Origin: Thiobacillus sp.
Lineage (GTDB): Bacteria > Pseudomonadota > Gammaproteobacteria > Burkholderiales > Thiobacillaceae
Assembly: GCA_019459055.1 (NCBI GenBank)
Contig: JAIBEI010000010.1
Span: 1-64,000 of the forward strand
DNA: 64,000 nucleotides
Reading direction: 5' to 3'
This document shows positions 8,801-19,890 of this stretch, in pieces. Both the position numbers and the translations under genes were made by a program. Under the pieces are notes generated by a model. The model had not been told where the DNA came from, did no database searches, and worked only from the letters and a program-made list of their open reading frames with translations. The first letter of the stretch is position 1, and each line of letters starts with the position of its first letter.

Positions 8801-9268
8801 GTAATAGACGTTGTTCTGCAAGGGGTTGGCGGTGCCGCCGCGCGTATCGACATCGCCCCAATACGGCGCGAGCATGGGTAGGTTGGTGATTGGGAAAGGA
8901 ATCGGCGTATACGTTCCCAGCGGCGCTTTGAACGTGACATTGCCGTTGTTGTTGATGTAAAGGTTGGTGTAGTTGCCGGAGAAAAGTTTGATGCCGTATG
9001 GAAATCCCGCACCAAGCATCTTTACGCCGGATGAGCCGTCATCGTTACGCCCCATCGCCAGTGTCCCGAATCCTGATGTACCGCCTAGACCGTTGATCAA
9101 TGGGGCCGCTTCGGCGCGTTCAAATACAGGTCCGCTACAGAGAACAAGCACGACAAGAAGGATGCGCAGGACCGTTTTTACAGCACCGATGTTGAGCATT
9201 TTTGTATACCCGGCATGCAGAATATTGGTAGGGATTAGGGAATTCGTGCCACGATGCGTGGTCATCAT
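5804..9268 (-). CDS. Large secreted NIDO-domain, Ig-like repeat protein
   Basis: I set the start at the first ATG of an ATGATG at 9268, with GGAG five bases upstream and overlapping the stop of the preceding gene. The open frame continues much further upstream but only as an overlap of that gene. The 1154-residue product has a long n-region and signal peptide (about 24-54, LRILLVVLVLCSG). A NIDO-like domain occupies about 85-270 (LYINNNGNVTF, PMLAPYWGDVDTR, NAFQLILTDR, GDFDIEYRYEQ). Three Ig/CARDB-like modules follow at about 380-600 and 610-710, each near a K-x-x-Y/F-x-P-x-D/E type segment. A Rossmann-like segment resembling a class-I glutamine-amidotransferase fold lies at about 722-945 (RVLVLLSC, YWISGGA, GDGLLLDGIHDERNG). 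A DUF11-like domain (958-1052) and a helical C-terminus complete it. It is probably a cell-surface or periplasmic scaffold; function unknown. Confidence 0.75.
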   Translation of the reverse strand: MMTTHRGTNSLIPTNILHAGYTKMLNIGAVKTVLRILLVVLVLCSGPVFERAEAAPLINGLGGTSGFGTLAMGRNDDGSSGVKMLGAGFPYGIKLFSGNYTNLYINNNGNVTFKAPLGTYTPIPFPITNLPMLAPYWGDVDTRGGTANPLQNNVYYSTAIPGKYIVTWNYVGYYAGATNKLNAFQLILTDRNDIAQGDFDIEYRYEQMQWTTGSASGGSGGLGGTPAQMGYDAGDGKSYYRHPDSQTANILKLTDTSNVDEPGVWRFEVRGGTPNPVKTPNLVNVRLIETLNADNIDIDPASFQVAPYSVTSANGQTLVEWRFDAFPANITKDLSFDVIFKNPLAGENRLLVSKLELLYNDINGNPVKTELGSEYVNVYPSIYQITPSTDKASYGPNEVVQISSTMKNLTDFSGAAAVRLSIQDAGNAPVVALGTTAAQTVAAGATGIFTGLNFQTGNTYVGNYKVLAELVDNTGDVIASGTAPFVIAAPSGQSAMATITTDKQIYKPFDTVRISDRVTNLLSNAMLDDLRIVTTVTSPDGDEWFSKAEILPQLSPGALTDYSYDVPLASSAAGQYTASLMVNKADGTQLAQASTQFTVVSTAETGAGLTGTITAAPTLVGFGQTVNLAFSAANNGNSALANLPLKVSIVDPEKQQLVVEYPYSTTLAIGDSHNGSTDWVSGGGNGATYIALLSATIGGKTITLAQTSFTVLKLDIKQALSNESRVLVLLSCNNNEGNGDDEECIATRTQLLDATLANLGIGHLVTVTREDFRSAFRSGIYNVYWISGGALKLNNGLAQEVREAINRGDGLLLDGIHDERNGLLDEVAGVLYRGKLSPVDKSITLTGPLFAPGTLATVGRPLKLALGDGTQQAQFPAGLKCDDCTDKRDKDGAASGDTPAIVANVYGQGHGMIMAFDLVGSLAQTQPVSPHWQDIMRTTFDFLMPQTPDPLTAGAFAVVRTTITNQGPAVALDVTDILPLGATVYYTRPQASVDPGNTQAKWNLSLATGQGADLTLALIMPMASGSHTLATTVNSTWNGQDMLYGSYPLAINVASAMEPAATSHLIAELQALSFSASSAREARDQAIKALQDAVAKTAQGKYEDAIGNLLDAIDKLNRVTGMDMSAYRLAVDRWLQELELEWLLAQPLNQALGE

Positions 9269-12006
9269 TTTTGCTCCACCCCTTTCAGCTGCAACTGGAT
9301 CCGAATCCGCTTGTTGCCATCCGGCGTCACGATATTTGGCGCAACAATCTGCACAGGCTCGATGCGAATGCCGGGAGCGACTTGCACCTCGCCGCTTGCC
9401 ACGACTTGCGGCACGATGTCTCCCGTTGATGTCAGCACCACCGGGTAGGCGCCGCTTGCCGTAAAGTGATAAAGGAAGGGTCCGAGAATCACCGATCCGA
9501 CCACGTCGTTTGGCTGCAACGAAAGCGTCCCTTCTTCCTCTTTCAATACCGACCCGGCAGGCGTCTTGAACTGGTATTTGAACGCGGTCGTCACAGGCTG
9601 ATTCGACTGATGTGATGCCTCCACCTTGAAGTACATCTGCTCGGTCGCATCCAAGGTCGTGAATGCCGGCAGAGGCGTCACATTCAGGCGCAGAACCGTC
9701 TGGCTCGGCACGATGGTGAAGGCGACCGTACGCACCGCCAACACGGTACGAGTACCGGTGCTCACATCCTCCGTGAACACGCTTGCTTTGATCTGGTATG
9801 TGCCCGGCGCGTACGATTGTGTCGACCACTTCTCGTCGACTGCGGTCGTGATGTTTGGCGGGAACGTGAAATGGTTTTGCGCAACGCCGTTTGTGTCAAG
9901 CCGGATCGCATCCTGAGTACTCACGACCTGCCCTTGCGGGTCGAAAATCGTGATGTCGACCACCGCGTCATTGATGGATTGCGCACCATTGTTCACGATT
10001 TCCATTTGCACTGTTACCGGCGCATAGGCGGGATAGCTGGCCTGGCCTGTCGTCAGCGATATGAATTTAAGATTGGTGCTGTCATCCAGGGACAGGGTCT
10101 TATCGAGACGAAATTCGCCCACAGTGGTGAAGCTCGCGGCGACTGTCTCGCTGGTGTAGCCGGGTGCACTGAATCGCAACGTTGCTGGGCCCATTTCCAG
10201 CCCTTCGATCCGGTAGGCACCCGTATTATCGGTCACCGCGCTGAGCGGCGTTCCAAGTACGGTTACCGTTGCCTGGTTGATCGCCTTTCCGGAATTGATA
10301 TCGGTCACTTTGCCTTGTAACGCAACTGTATTCGTCGCCTTGTCAAGACCAACCATTTGGAAGTCCGTCGCGCTGCCAGCGCCGAGCAGCACGGCGGCAA
10401 AGGATTTCGTCGCGTAGCCGTCAAGCGAAAAGCTGACTGGATAGGTGCCTGCGGCGATCCCGGCGATGTTGAAATGGCCATCCGCGCCGCTGGTTGCCGA
10501 AATGCCTGTCGTCTCGACAGACACCGTAACCTCCGCCAACGGCACAAGCGATACCGCATCAACGACCTGGCCAAGAATGCTTCCGGTGGTGCCTGTTGAT
10601 TGCCCAGCCAGTGACAAGCTAGGGCTGTATACCAGAACCGATCCGGCCACAATCGTTCCGGTGCCCCCGGCACTCGCATACCCTGCCTTGCTTGCACTGA
10701 CCGTGACCGCGCCCGGTGCAAGTCCGATCAAGCTATATGAGCCATCGGATGACGTCACCGCAGTCGCGTTGGCGCTTCCCGTCACGGAAATGGTGACGTC
10801 GGCCAGGGCCGTTCCCGTTGAACCATTCTTGACAACCCCTTTGAGGATTCCGCTCACCGGCGCAATCGGCATTTTGACAACGCCGAGGTCAATTGTGGTG
10901 CCGGCCTGCAGTGTAAAATTCAGCGACTGTGTCGCATATCCCGCAGCACTGATAGCCATCGTATAGGTGCCTGCGGTAACCGCCGAGAATGAGATTTTCC
11001 CGGAAATATCGCTAACCGAAGGTGCGTTGGCTGTACCTTGGATGATCGCACTAGCACCAGCCAGCGCTTGCCCCGTGGAGCCGTCTACAACGTGCAGCAC
11101 AACATTGCCGGTGGTGGGTGCGGGCTTCGGCTGGGCGGACAGCGCACGCAATGCCAGCGTAGTGACATAGGGATCGCCGTCCCAACTGCCGTCTATTCCC
11201 TGCTGCGATACCAGATATGCTGTCACACCAGATTGCAAGCCCGAATCACTAATCGAGCCAAGCAATGCCAGATAAACGACGCTTGTCTCCGCAGCATCAC
11301 CCCAGCTTCCATCGGCACTCTGATGTGATAAAACCCAAGTGTTTGCTTTGTTCAGCGCGTTTGCCGTTGCGGGGCTATTGGAGCTGACTTGCAACGCAGT
11401 CGCAGCAATTGCCGTGATGTAGAGATGAGAGCTATTCCCCGACACTGAATATCCCCCGCCCGCGTCCTGTGATGCCAGCAGATAATTAGTAATTGCCAAT
11501 ATCGCGGGGCTGTTATTACTGTTTGCTGCATTCAGCGCGAGCATCGCCCAAGCGGTATCCAGTGGGTTGCTTTCGTAGCCCAAGGCGCCGCCAAAGCCGC
11601 CGTCGGCATTCTGACGCGCCAAGAGCGTGGTTATGCTGGTGTCAGTATTCTGGCCGGCAAAGCTTAATGAAATGGCTTGGCGCGCCAGGTATTCGGTGTT
11701 GTCTTCAGTGTCCCCCGCGATGGCATTAACCAGCGGCGCAGGAATGGTTGCCAGCAGCTTGAGGGATGCCAGCGTTTCCGTGCGGCCTTGCATGGGAGTA
11801 GCGAGGGAGGTGGATTCGCCGGCAAGGCTGCCATCTGCCTGGACCTGGGCTTGCAGCCAGTCCAGCCCTTTCTGGATTTCAGGGGAGGGCGCGGCTTGAG
11901 CCAGCGCGCTGGCGAACACAAGAAGGAAAACAAATAGCCTCGTGGCCACGCGGCGACATGCGCGAATGGACTTCACGCCTTCTGGAATCAAACGCATGAC
12001 CTTCAT
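9265..12006 (-). CDS. Secreted alpha/alpha-toroid protein with four carboxypeptidase-regulatory-like repeats
   Basis: The 913-residue product begins with a signal peptide (VATRLFVFLLVFASALAQAA). Residues about 40-300 form a prenyltransferase/squalene-cyclase-like or thioester-domain-like helical toroid, shown by recurring QW-type motifs (QNADGGFG, QDAGGGYS, QSADGSWGD, QGIDGSWDGD). Four beta-sandwich repeats of the CarboxypepD_reg type follow at about 305-650, each with a G-x-V.. start and a GTY/GxxT turn followed by GY. The last ~260 residues look Ig-like. There is no DxDD cyclase motif, so a binding or structural role is more likely than catalysis. The first ATG (12006) has GGGAG touching it; the ATG at 11997 has better spacing (nine bases) and may be the true start. 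It is the first gene of the putative operon with the NIDO and transglutaminase-like proteins. Confidence 0.75.
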   Translation of the reverse strand: MKVMRLIPEGVKSIRACRRVATRLFVFLLVFASALAQAAPSPEIQKGLDWLQAQVQADGSLAGESTSLATPMQGRTETLASLKLLATIPAPLVNAIAGDTEDNTEYLARQAISLSFAGQNTDTSITTLLARQNADGGFGGALGYESNPLDTAWAMLALNAANSNNSPAILAITNYLLASQDAGGGYSVSGNSSHLYITAIAATALQVSSNSPATANALNKANTWVLSHQSADGSWGDAAETSVVYLALLGSISDSGLQSGVTAYLVSQQGIDGSWDGDPYVTTLALRALSAQPKPAPTTGNVVLHVVDGSTGQALAGASAIIQGTANAPSVSDISGKISFSAVTAGTYTMAISAAGYATQSLNFTLQAGTTIDLGVVKMPIAPVSGILKGVVKNGSTGTALADVTISVTGSANATAVTSSDGSYSLIGLAPGAVTVSASKAGYASAGGTGTIVAGSVLVYSPSLSLAGQSTGTTGSILGQVVDAVSLVPLAEVTVSVETTGISATSGADGHFNIAGIAAGTYPVSFSLDGYATKSFAAVLLGAGSATDFQMVGLDKATNTVALQGKVTDINSGKAINQATVTVLGTPLSAVTDNTGAYRIEGLEMGPATLRFSAPGYTSETVAASFTTVGEFRLDKTLSLDDSTNLKFISLTTGQASYPAYAPVTVQMEIVNNGAQSINDAVVDITIFDPQGQVVSTQDAIRLDTNGVAQNHFTFPPNITTAVDEKWSTQSYAPGTYQIKASVFTEDVSTGTRTVLAVRTVAFTIVPSQTVLRLNVTPLPAFTTLDATEQMYFKVEASHQSNQPVTTAFKYQFKTPAGSVLKEEEGTLSLQPNDVVGSVILGPFLYHFTASGAYPVVLTSTGDIVPQVVASGEVQVAPGIRIEPVQIVAPNIVTPDGNKRIRIQLQLKGVEQK

Positions 12007-12224
12007 CTCCCATTTATTGTTTGTTTATTTTTATAATGTGTGCATTATTATTTTTATAATGCGGGCTTTAGGGTACCAAAAGGTCAACAAGGCAACAATA
12101 ATTATTTCATCGGGTTTATTGGTTCACATCCGGGAATACTCAATGTTGGCTATGCGTTGTCTGATCAGTGACTGCCCAAGAACCGAACAGCGGACGTGCG
12201 TGGCGCGCTCGCCGGCAAGCGTGC
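12007..12224 (-). promoter_or_regulatory. AT-rich leader of the accessory operon with two 14-bp direct repeats and a dyad
   Basis: This is the only AT-rich stretch between glgP and the accessory operon. A perfect 14-bp direct repeat (TTATTTTTATAATG on the plus strand) occurs at 12025-12038 and 12048-12061, 23 bp apart, about two helical turns. The second copy lies within a dyad, GCATTAT at 12042-12048 and ATAATGC at 12056-12062. On the minus strand each repeat contains a TATAAA-like -10. I could not pair either with a well-spaced -35. It probably holds the operon promoter and a regulator site. Confidence 0.45.
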
Positions 12225-14713
<2,489 letters not shown>

Positions 14714-14717
<4 letters not shown>

Positions 14718-16186
14718 AGGGAATAGAGTGCAAGGTAGTGATCGGCGCTTTCCGACCAGTCGAATGACTGGCGCATGCCGGTCTGCTGCAGCCGCCGCCA
14801 CTGCGTGGGCTGGCGATACAGCGCGAGCGCACGCCGGATGGCGTCCAGAAAGGACGCCACATCCGGGGTATCGAACGCGAAACCGGTGGCGCTGGCGTCT
14901 TCCAGCGTGGCTTCATTCGTATCGACCACGGTGTCGGCCAGCCCGCCGGTCTTGAAGACGACGGGCGGCGTGCCGTAGCGCAGGCTGTACATCTGGTTCA
15001 GGCCGCACGGCTCGAAGCGCGACGGCATCAGGAACATATCCGCGCCGGCTTCGATCAGGTGTGCCAGCGGCTCATCGTACCCGATCTCGACGAACACCCG
15101 CTCCGGGTGCTGTTTGGCCAGCCGCGTAAGTTTCTGCTCGTACGCCACCTGGCCGCTGCCGAGCAGCACGAAGCACACGTCGGTCTCGGCGAGCAGCACC
15201 GGCATGGCCGCCAGCACCCAGTCGATACCCTTCTGCTCGACCAGCCGGGTCACCAGCCCCAGCAGCGGGGCCTGCATCACCGCCTCATCGGCGTGCGGCA
15301 GAAAACGTTCGAGCAAGGCCTGCTTGTTGCGCCGCTTGCCGGGGAGGATGCGGCTCATCGAATAATGCGCGGGCAAGTAGACGTCGGTGGATGGATTCCA
15401 GATTGTCGTATCAATGCCGTTCAGAATGCCGTGCAGCTTGGATTGCATCGAAAGCAGCAGGCCGTCGAGTCCGTAGCCGAACGCCGGCGTGCAGATTTCG
15501 GCGGCATAGGTGGGGCTCACCGTGGTGACGGCGTCGGCATACACGATGCCGGCCTTCAGCATCGAGAAGCCGCCGTGGAACTCCGCGCCCTCGGACGACC
15601 ACCAGTGGCCGGGCAGCTGCAAACGCAGGAAATCGCTGTGCGAGAAATAGCCGCCGTAGGCCAGGTTGTGAATGGTGAACACGGTTTTCGGACGCAGCGG
15701 CTGGTCGGCCAGAAACGCCGCGACCAGCCCGGTCTGCCAGTCGTGCGTGTGCACCACCGCCGGCTGCCAGCCCAGGTCCAGCGCGTCCTGCGCCAACAGC
15801 GCCGCCACCCGCGCAAACACCGCGAAGCGTTCGGCATTGTCCGGCCAGTCCTGGCCGCTGGCACTGACATAGGGGTTGCCTGCGCGATCGAACAGCGGCG
15901 GACAGTCAATTATCCACAAGGGAAACGCATAGTCGGGATGGCGCGTTTCCAGAATGCGCGCGCTGACGATGCCTTCGGCCCCGCGCACGTCGAGCCAGCC
16001 GAGAATGCGCACCTGTTCGAGCTGGCGCAACAGCGCGCGATAACCCGGCAACACCAGGCGGATGTCGGCCCCGCGGTGATGCAGGGCATGCGGCAGGCTG
16101 TAGAGCACGTCGCCCAGCCCGCCGGTTTTCACCAGGGGATAGGCCTCGCTGGCCACAAACAGAATTTTTATTGCTCCGCGTTTCAT
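14714..16186 (-). CDS. glgA: Glycogen synthase (ADP-glucose)
   Basis: This GT5 glycosyltransferase extends alpha-1,4-glucan from ADP-glucose. The 490-residue protein opens with [32 protein letters not shown] binds the nucleotide-sugar phosphate. It contains [17 protein letters not shown] and the C-terminal [18 protein letters not shown] block of the GT-B fold, where the Glu is catalytic. Length is typical (about 480-490). The glgP start overlaps its stop by four bases, which implies coupled translation. It is separated from glgB by a 147-base junction full of TCAGGG repeats, the largest gap but one in the cluster. Confidence 0.95.
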
Positions 16187-16333
16187 TTTTTCTTAGGGGT
16201 CAGGGATCAGGTGTCAGGGATCAGGGGGCTTTGTGCGTCGCGCCTTTGGCTTTGTGCGTCGCGCCTTTGAATAGGGGTGGTCGAGGCCACACAAACCCTG
16301 ACCCCTGACTCCTGACCCCTGACCCCTTGCTCT
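16187..16333. repeat. TCAGGG-type intergenic inverted repeat with a 21-bp tandem duplication
   Basis: The glgB-glgA junction has several GGGGTCAGGG/ATCAGGG units near the glgA side and several CCCTGACCCC units near the glgB side, so the two ends are inverted with respect to each other. Between them GGCTTTGTGCGTCGCGCCTTT occurs twice in perfect tandem (16227-16247 and 16248-16268). Similar TCAGGG inverted elements occur at 31544-31605, 38760-38826 and 61978-62077, with a more divergent one at 28703-28785. No coding potential. Confidence 0.7.
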
Positions 16334-18541
16334 TCAACATGGTTTGAGAAAAATCGCACCCAGTGGCGGCAGGATCACTTCGACGGAGTGCTCGTACCCC
16401 ATCCACGGCAGGTTTTGCGGCTGCAGCGGCCGGCCGTTGCCGAGGTTGCTGCCGCCGTAATACATCGAATCGGTGTTCAGCACTTCGCACCACGCCGAAC
16501 CCGATGGCACGCCGATGCGATAAGCGCGGCGCGGCACCGGGGTGAAGTTGAACAGCACCACCATCTGTGCGGTCGCGTCCTGCCCCTGACGCACGAAGCT
16601 CAGCACCGACTGGTCGGCATCGTGGCAGTCGATCCAGCGAAACCCGCGCGGGTCGAAGTCGAACGCGTGCAGTGCCGCTTCGTTGCGATACAGGTGGTTG
16701 AGATCGCGCAGCAGCGCGCGAATGCTGTCGTGTGCGGGGAAGTCGAGCAGCGCCCAGTCGAGCTGGCCGGATTCCTTCCATTCATTCCACTGGCCGAACT
16801 CGCTGCCCATGAACAGCAGCTTCTTGCCCGGGTGCGCGTAGTGCCAGGCGTAAAACAGGCGCAGGTTGGCAAACCGCTGCCAGGTGTCGCCCGGCATCTT
16901 GTCGAGCAGGCTTTTCTTCAGGTGCACCACTTCGTCGTGCGACAGCGGCAGCACGAAGTTCTCGGTCCACGCATACATCTGGCTGAAGGTCAGCTGGTTG
17001 TGCTGGTACTTGCGGTAGATCGGTTCCTTCTCGATGTAATCGAGGCTGTCGTTCATCCAGCCCATGTTCCACTTCATCGAAAACCCGAGGCCGCCGAGCT
17101 CGATCGGGCGCGACACCGCCGGCCAGGCGGTCGATTCCTCGGCGATGGTGAGCACGCCGGGAAAACGGCCGTGCACCTCGATGTTCATTTCGCGCAGGAA
17201 ATGGACCGCCTCGATATTCTCGCGCCCGCCGTACTGGTTCGGTACCCATTCGCCCGGCTTGCGCGAATAATCGAGATACAGCATCGAGGCGACGGCATCG
17301 ACACGCAGACCGTCGATGTGAAATTCGTCCAGCCAGTACAGCGCGTTGGCCACCAGGAAATTGCGCACCTCGTTGCGGCCAAAGTCGAAGACCAGCGTGC
17401 CCCATTCCTGATGCTCGCCGCGACGCGGATCGGCATGCTCGTACACCGGCTCTCCGGTGAAGCGCGCCAGTGCCCAGTCGTCCTTGGGAAAGTGCGCGGG
17501 CACCCAGTCGAGCAGTACGCCGATATTCGCCTGGTGGCAGGCGTCGATGAAGGCGCGGAAATCGTCCGGCGAACCGAAGCGTGCCGTCGGCGCGTAATAG
17601 CCCGACACCTGATAGCCCCACGAGGCGTCGAGCGGATGCTCGGCCACCGGCATCAGTTCGATATGGGTGTAGCCGAGGTCCTGCACGTAGGGGATCAGCT
17701 CGGCGACGAGTTCGTCCCAGCTGTAATAGCTGCCATCGTCGTGGCGCCGCCACGAGCCGGGATGCAGTTCGTAGATGCTGATCGGCTGGTGCTGCCAGTC
17801 GAAGTGGGCGCGCGCGGCCATCCAGGCGCTGTCCTCCCAGGCATACACGGTTTCCTCGGGCACGCGGCTGGTGGTCTCGGGGCGCATGAACATCTGCCGC
17901 GCATACGGGTCGGTCTTTCTCACCAGCTGGCCGTGGCGGCCGAGGATTTCGTATTTGTAGGCCGGTCCGGCGGAAAGGCCAGGGATGAACAATTCCCAGA
18001 TGCCCGAGGTGCCGCGGCAGCGCATCGGGTTGCGGCGACCATCCCATTCGTTGAAGTCGCCGATCACGCTGACGCGCTGCACCGCGGGCGCCCACACGGC
18101 AAACAGGCAGCCCGCCACGCCGTCGACGGTCTTCAGGCGCGCGCCGAGCACTTTCCAGGCTTCGAAATGGCGCCCCTCGCCGAGCAGGTAGAGGTCCATT
18201 TCACCCAGCTGCGGATCGAAGCTGTAGGGGCATTGCATGGTGTGCCAGGCGCCCGCGGCCTTGTCCTGCCAGCGCAGGACCGGATGCGGCTCGACCGCGC
18301 TGCCCGGCGGCAGCAGCCGCTCGAAGCAGTCGGTGCCGGCCACCCGCATCATGCGGCCGCCCGCCACCTCGACCGCTTCGGCAGCGGGAAGAAAAGTGCG
18401 GATCAGGGTGCTGCCGTCGGGCTGGGGATGCACACCCAGCACCTCGAACGGATCGTGATGCGTGCCGGTCTGCACGCGCAGGATCGACGGAGCGATCACC
18501 GGCAGGCTGGTGCCGAGCGGGGCTTGTGGGGACGCCTTCAT
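16334..18541 (-). CDS. glgB: 1,4-alpha-glucan branching enzyme
   Basis: This GH13 enzyme cuts alpha-1,4-glucan and re-attaches the piece by an alpha-1,6 bond. From the ATG at 18541 (four-base overlap with the malQ stop) the product is 735 residues, close to the E. coli length. An N-terminal CBM48 pair is followed by the catalytic barrel: PVAEHPLDASWGYQ, DWVPAHFPKD, the nucleophile Asp in GLRVDAVASMLY, the acid Glu in TIAEES, and LPLSHDEVVH. An in-frame ATG at 18562 (MRDKIQ) is possible but would overlap malQ more. The longer open frame to 18838 is a shadow over malQ. Confidence 0.95.
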   Translation of the reverse strand: MKASPQAPLGTSLPVIAPSILRVQTGTHHDPFEVLGVHPQPDGSTLIRTFLPAAEAVEVAGGRMMRVAGTDCFERLLPPGSAVEPHPVLRWQDKAAGAWHTMQCPYSFDPQLGEMDLYLLGEGRHFEAWKVLGARLKTVDGVAGCLFAVWAPAVQRVSVIGDFNEWDGRRNPMRCRGTSGIWELFIPGLSAGPAYKYEILGRHGQLVRKTDPYARQMFMRPETTSRVPEETVYAWEDSAWMAARAHFDWQHQPISIYELHPGSWRRHDDGSYYSWDELVAELIPYVQDLGYTHIELMPVAEHPLDASWGYQVSGYYAPTARFGSPDDFRAFIDACHQANIGVLLDWVPAHFPKDDWALARFTGEPVYEHADPRRGEHQEWGTLVFDFGRNEVRNFLVANALYWLDEFHIDGLRVDAVASMLYLDYSRKPGEWVPNQYGGRENIEAVHFLREMNIEVHGRFPGVLTIAEESTAWPAVSRPIELGGLGFSMKWNMGWMNDSLDYIEKEPIYRKYQHNQLTFSQMYAWTENFVLPLSHDEVVHLKKSLLDKMPGDTWQRFANLRLFYAWHYAHPGKKLLFMGSEFGQWNEWKESGQLDWALLDFPAHDSIRALLRDLNHLYRNEAALHAFDFDPRGFRWIDCHDADQSVLSFVRQGQDATAQMVVLFNFTPVPRRAYRIGVPSGSAWCEVLNTDSMYYGGSNLGNGRPLQPQNLPWMGYEHSVEVILPPLGAIFLKPC

Positions 18542-19890
18542 GGTTTGGATTTTGTCTCGCATCGATGGGCTTTCTGTAATTGTTCCAGCAAATTTGATGC
18601 CAGATTGGGCGGCAGCGCATCCCAGGCAAACCGCCAGGTCCAGTTGCCGTTGTCGGTACCCGGCGTGTTCATGCGTGCCTCGGAGCCCAACCGCAGCACA
18701 TCCTGCAGCGGCAGAATCGCCAGCGCAGCACGGCTTTCCAGCACCGTGCCGATCATCGTATCCGGCACCGCATCGGGATCGTCGACGTTTAGTTGCCGCA
18801 TCACCTCCTGGCGCGCCTCGCCGGGCAGCGCGCGCCACCAGCCCAGCGTGGTGTCGTTATCGTGGGTGCCGGTGTAATAGACGGTGTCGGGGTGCACGTT
18901 TTCGGGCTTGTGCGGATTGTCGGCATGATGGTCGAAACCGAATTGCAGCACAGCCATGCCGGGCAAGCCGAACCGGTGGCGCAGCGCGGTGACCTCCGGG
19001 GTGATGATGCCGAGATCCTCGGCCACCAACGGCAACTCGCCCATTTCGTCGGCAATTGCCTGCAGCAGCGCCGCACCCGGCGCCTCGACCCACTCGCCGT
19101 GGATGGCGGTGGGTTCATGGGCGGGGATCACCCAGGCTGCCGCCAGCCCGCGGAAGTGATCGATGCGCACCAGGTCGAACCACTCGAAATGCGCGGCGAG
19201 CCGCGCCCGCCACCAGGCAAAGCCGTCGGCCTGCATCGCCGCCCAGTTGTAGTGCGGGTTGCCCCAGCGCTGCCCGGTTTCGGAAAAGTAGTCCGGCGGC
19301 ACCCCGGTCACCACCGCGGGATGCCCCACGTCATCCAGCAGGAACAGGCCGCGTTGCGCCCATACGTCCGCACTGTCGTGGGCGACGAAAATCGGCATGT
19401 CGCCGAACAGCAGGATGCCGTGCGCCGCCGCGTGCGCGTGAATGCGCCGCCATTGCATGGCCGCGCCGTACTGTTCGACCATCACCGCTTCCAGCTTGTC
19501 GGCGTGGGCAGCGTCGAACCCGGCCAGCGTCTGCGCATCGCGGTCGCGCAGCGCTGCCGGCCATTCGGTCCAGGGCGCATTGCCCTGCTCCGCCTTGATC
19601 GCCATGAAACGCGCAAAATCCTCCAGCCAGTGCGCCTGCCTGCGGCGCCAGTCGGCAAAGCCTTGCATGTCGACCGGTTCAGCGGGAAACAGCCCGGGAT
19701 GGACCGCGAAGGCCGACGCGCACTGATAGGGCGACAAGCCGGTGAGCGGAATCCCCAGTGGCAGCATCTGCCACACGCCGAAGCCCGCCGCCTGCAGGAA
19801 ATCCAGCCAGCGCTCGGCATCGGCCAGGGTGCCGGAAGGCAGCGAGGTCGGATGCAGCAGCAGGCCGGCGCAATGAGTGTCAAAGTTCAT
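18538..19890 (-). CDS. malQ: 4-alpha-glucanotransferase (amylomaltase)
   Basis: This GH77 enzyme disproportionates malto-oligosaccharides and recovers primers for glycogen metabolism. The 450-residue product is a little shorter than the ~500 typical of bacterial MalQ. It has GLLLHPTSLPSG, the 'SPYQCASAFA' substrate loop, the nucleophile Asp in LVRIDHFRGL, the Glu in LVAEDLGIITPEV, and GTHDNDTTLGWW near the C-terminus. It starts MNFDTH and lies 160 bases downstream of the GH57 gene. Its stop overlaps the glgB start (ATGA), placing it firmly in the glycogen cluster. Confidence 0.93.
   Translation of the reverse strand: MNFDTHCAGLLLHPTSLPSGTLADAERWLDFLQAAGFGVWQMLPLGIPLTGLSPYQCASAFAVHPGLFPAEPVDMQGFADWRRRQAHWLEDFARFMAIKAEQGNAPWTEWPAALRDRDAQTLAGFDAAHADKLEAVMVEQYGAAMQWRRIHAHAAAHGILLFGDMPIFVAHDSADVWAQRGLFLLDDVGHPAVVTGVPPDYFSETGQRWGNPHYNWAAMQADGFAWWRARLAAHFEWFDLVRIDHFRGLAAAWVIPAHEPTAIHGEWVEAPGAALLQAIADEMGELPLVAEDLGIITPEVTALRHRFGLPGMAVLQFGFDHHADNPHKPENVHPDTVYYTGTHDNDTTLGWWRALPGEARQEVMRQLNVDDPDAVPDTMIGTVLESRAALAILPLQDVLRLGSEARMNTPGTDNGNWTWRFAWDALPPNLASNLLEQLQKAHRCETKSKP

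Noticed and set aside
9269-9829. N-terminal extension of the NIDO protein frame
   Set aside because: It overlaps the upstream gene in another frame, has no signal peptide and is Arg/Gly-rich. The ATG at 9268 has a good GGAG and is followed by a signal peptide.
9265-12006. Assignment as a terpene or squalene cyclase
   Set aside because: The QW-type repeats fit the toroid fold, but no DxDD or aromatic active-site motif is visible. The protein is secreted and carries beta repeats, so catalysis is not supported.
16388-18877. Long plus-strand open frame of about 829 codons
   Set aside because: It is antisense to glgB and malQ, both with clear motifs. It is a by-product of high-GC codon usage, with His/Arg/Gly-rich low-complexity composition.
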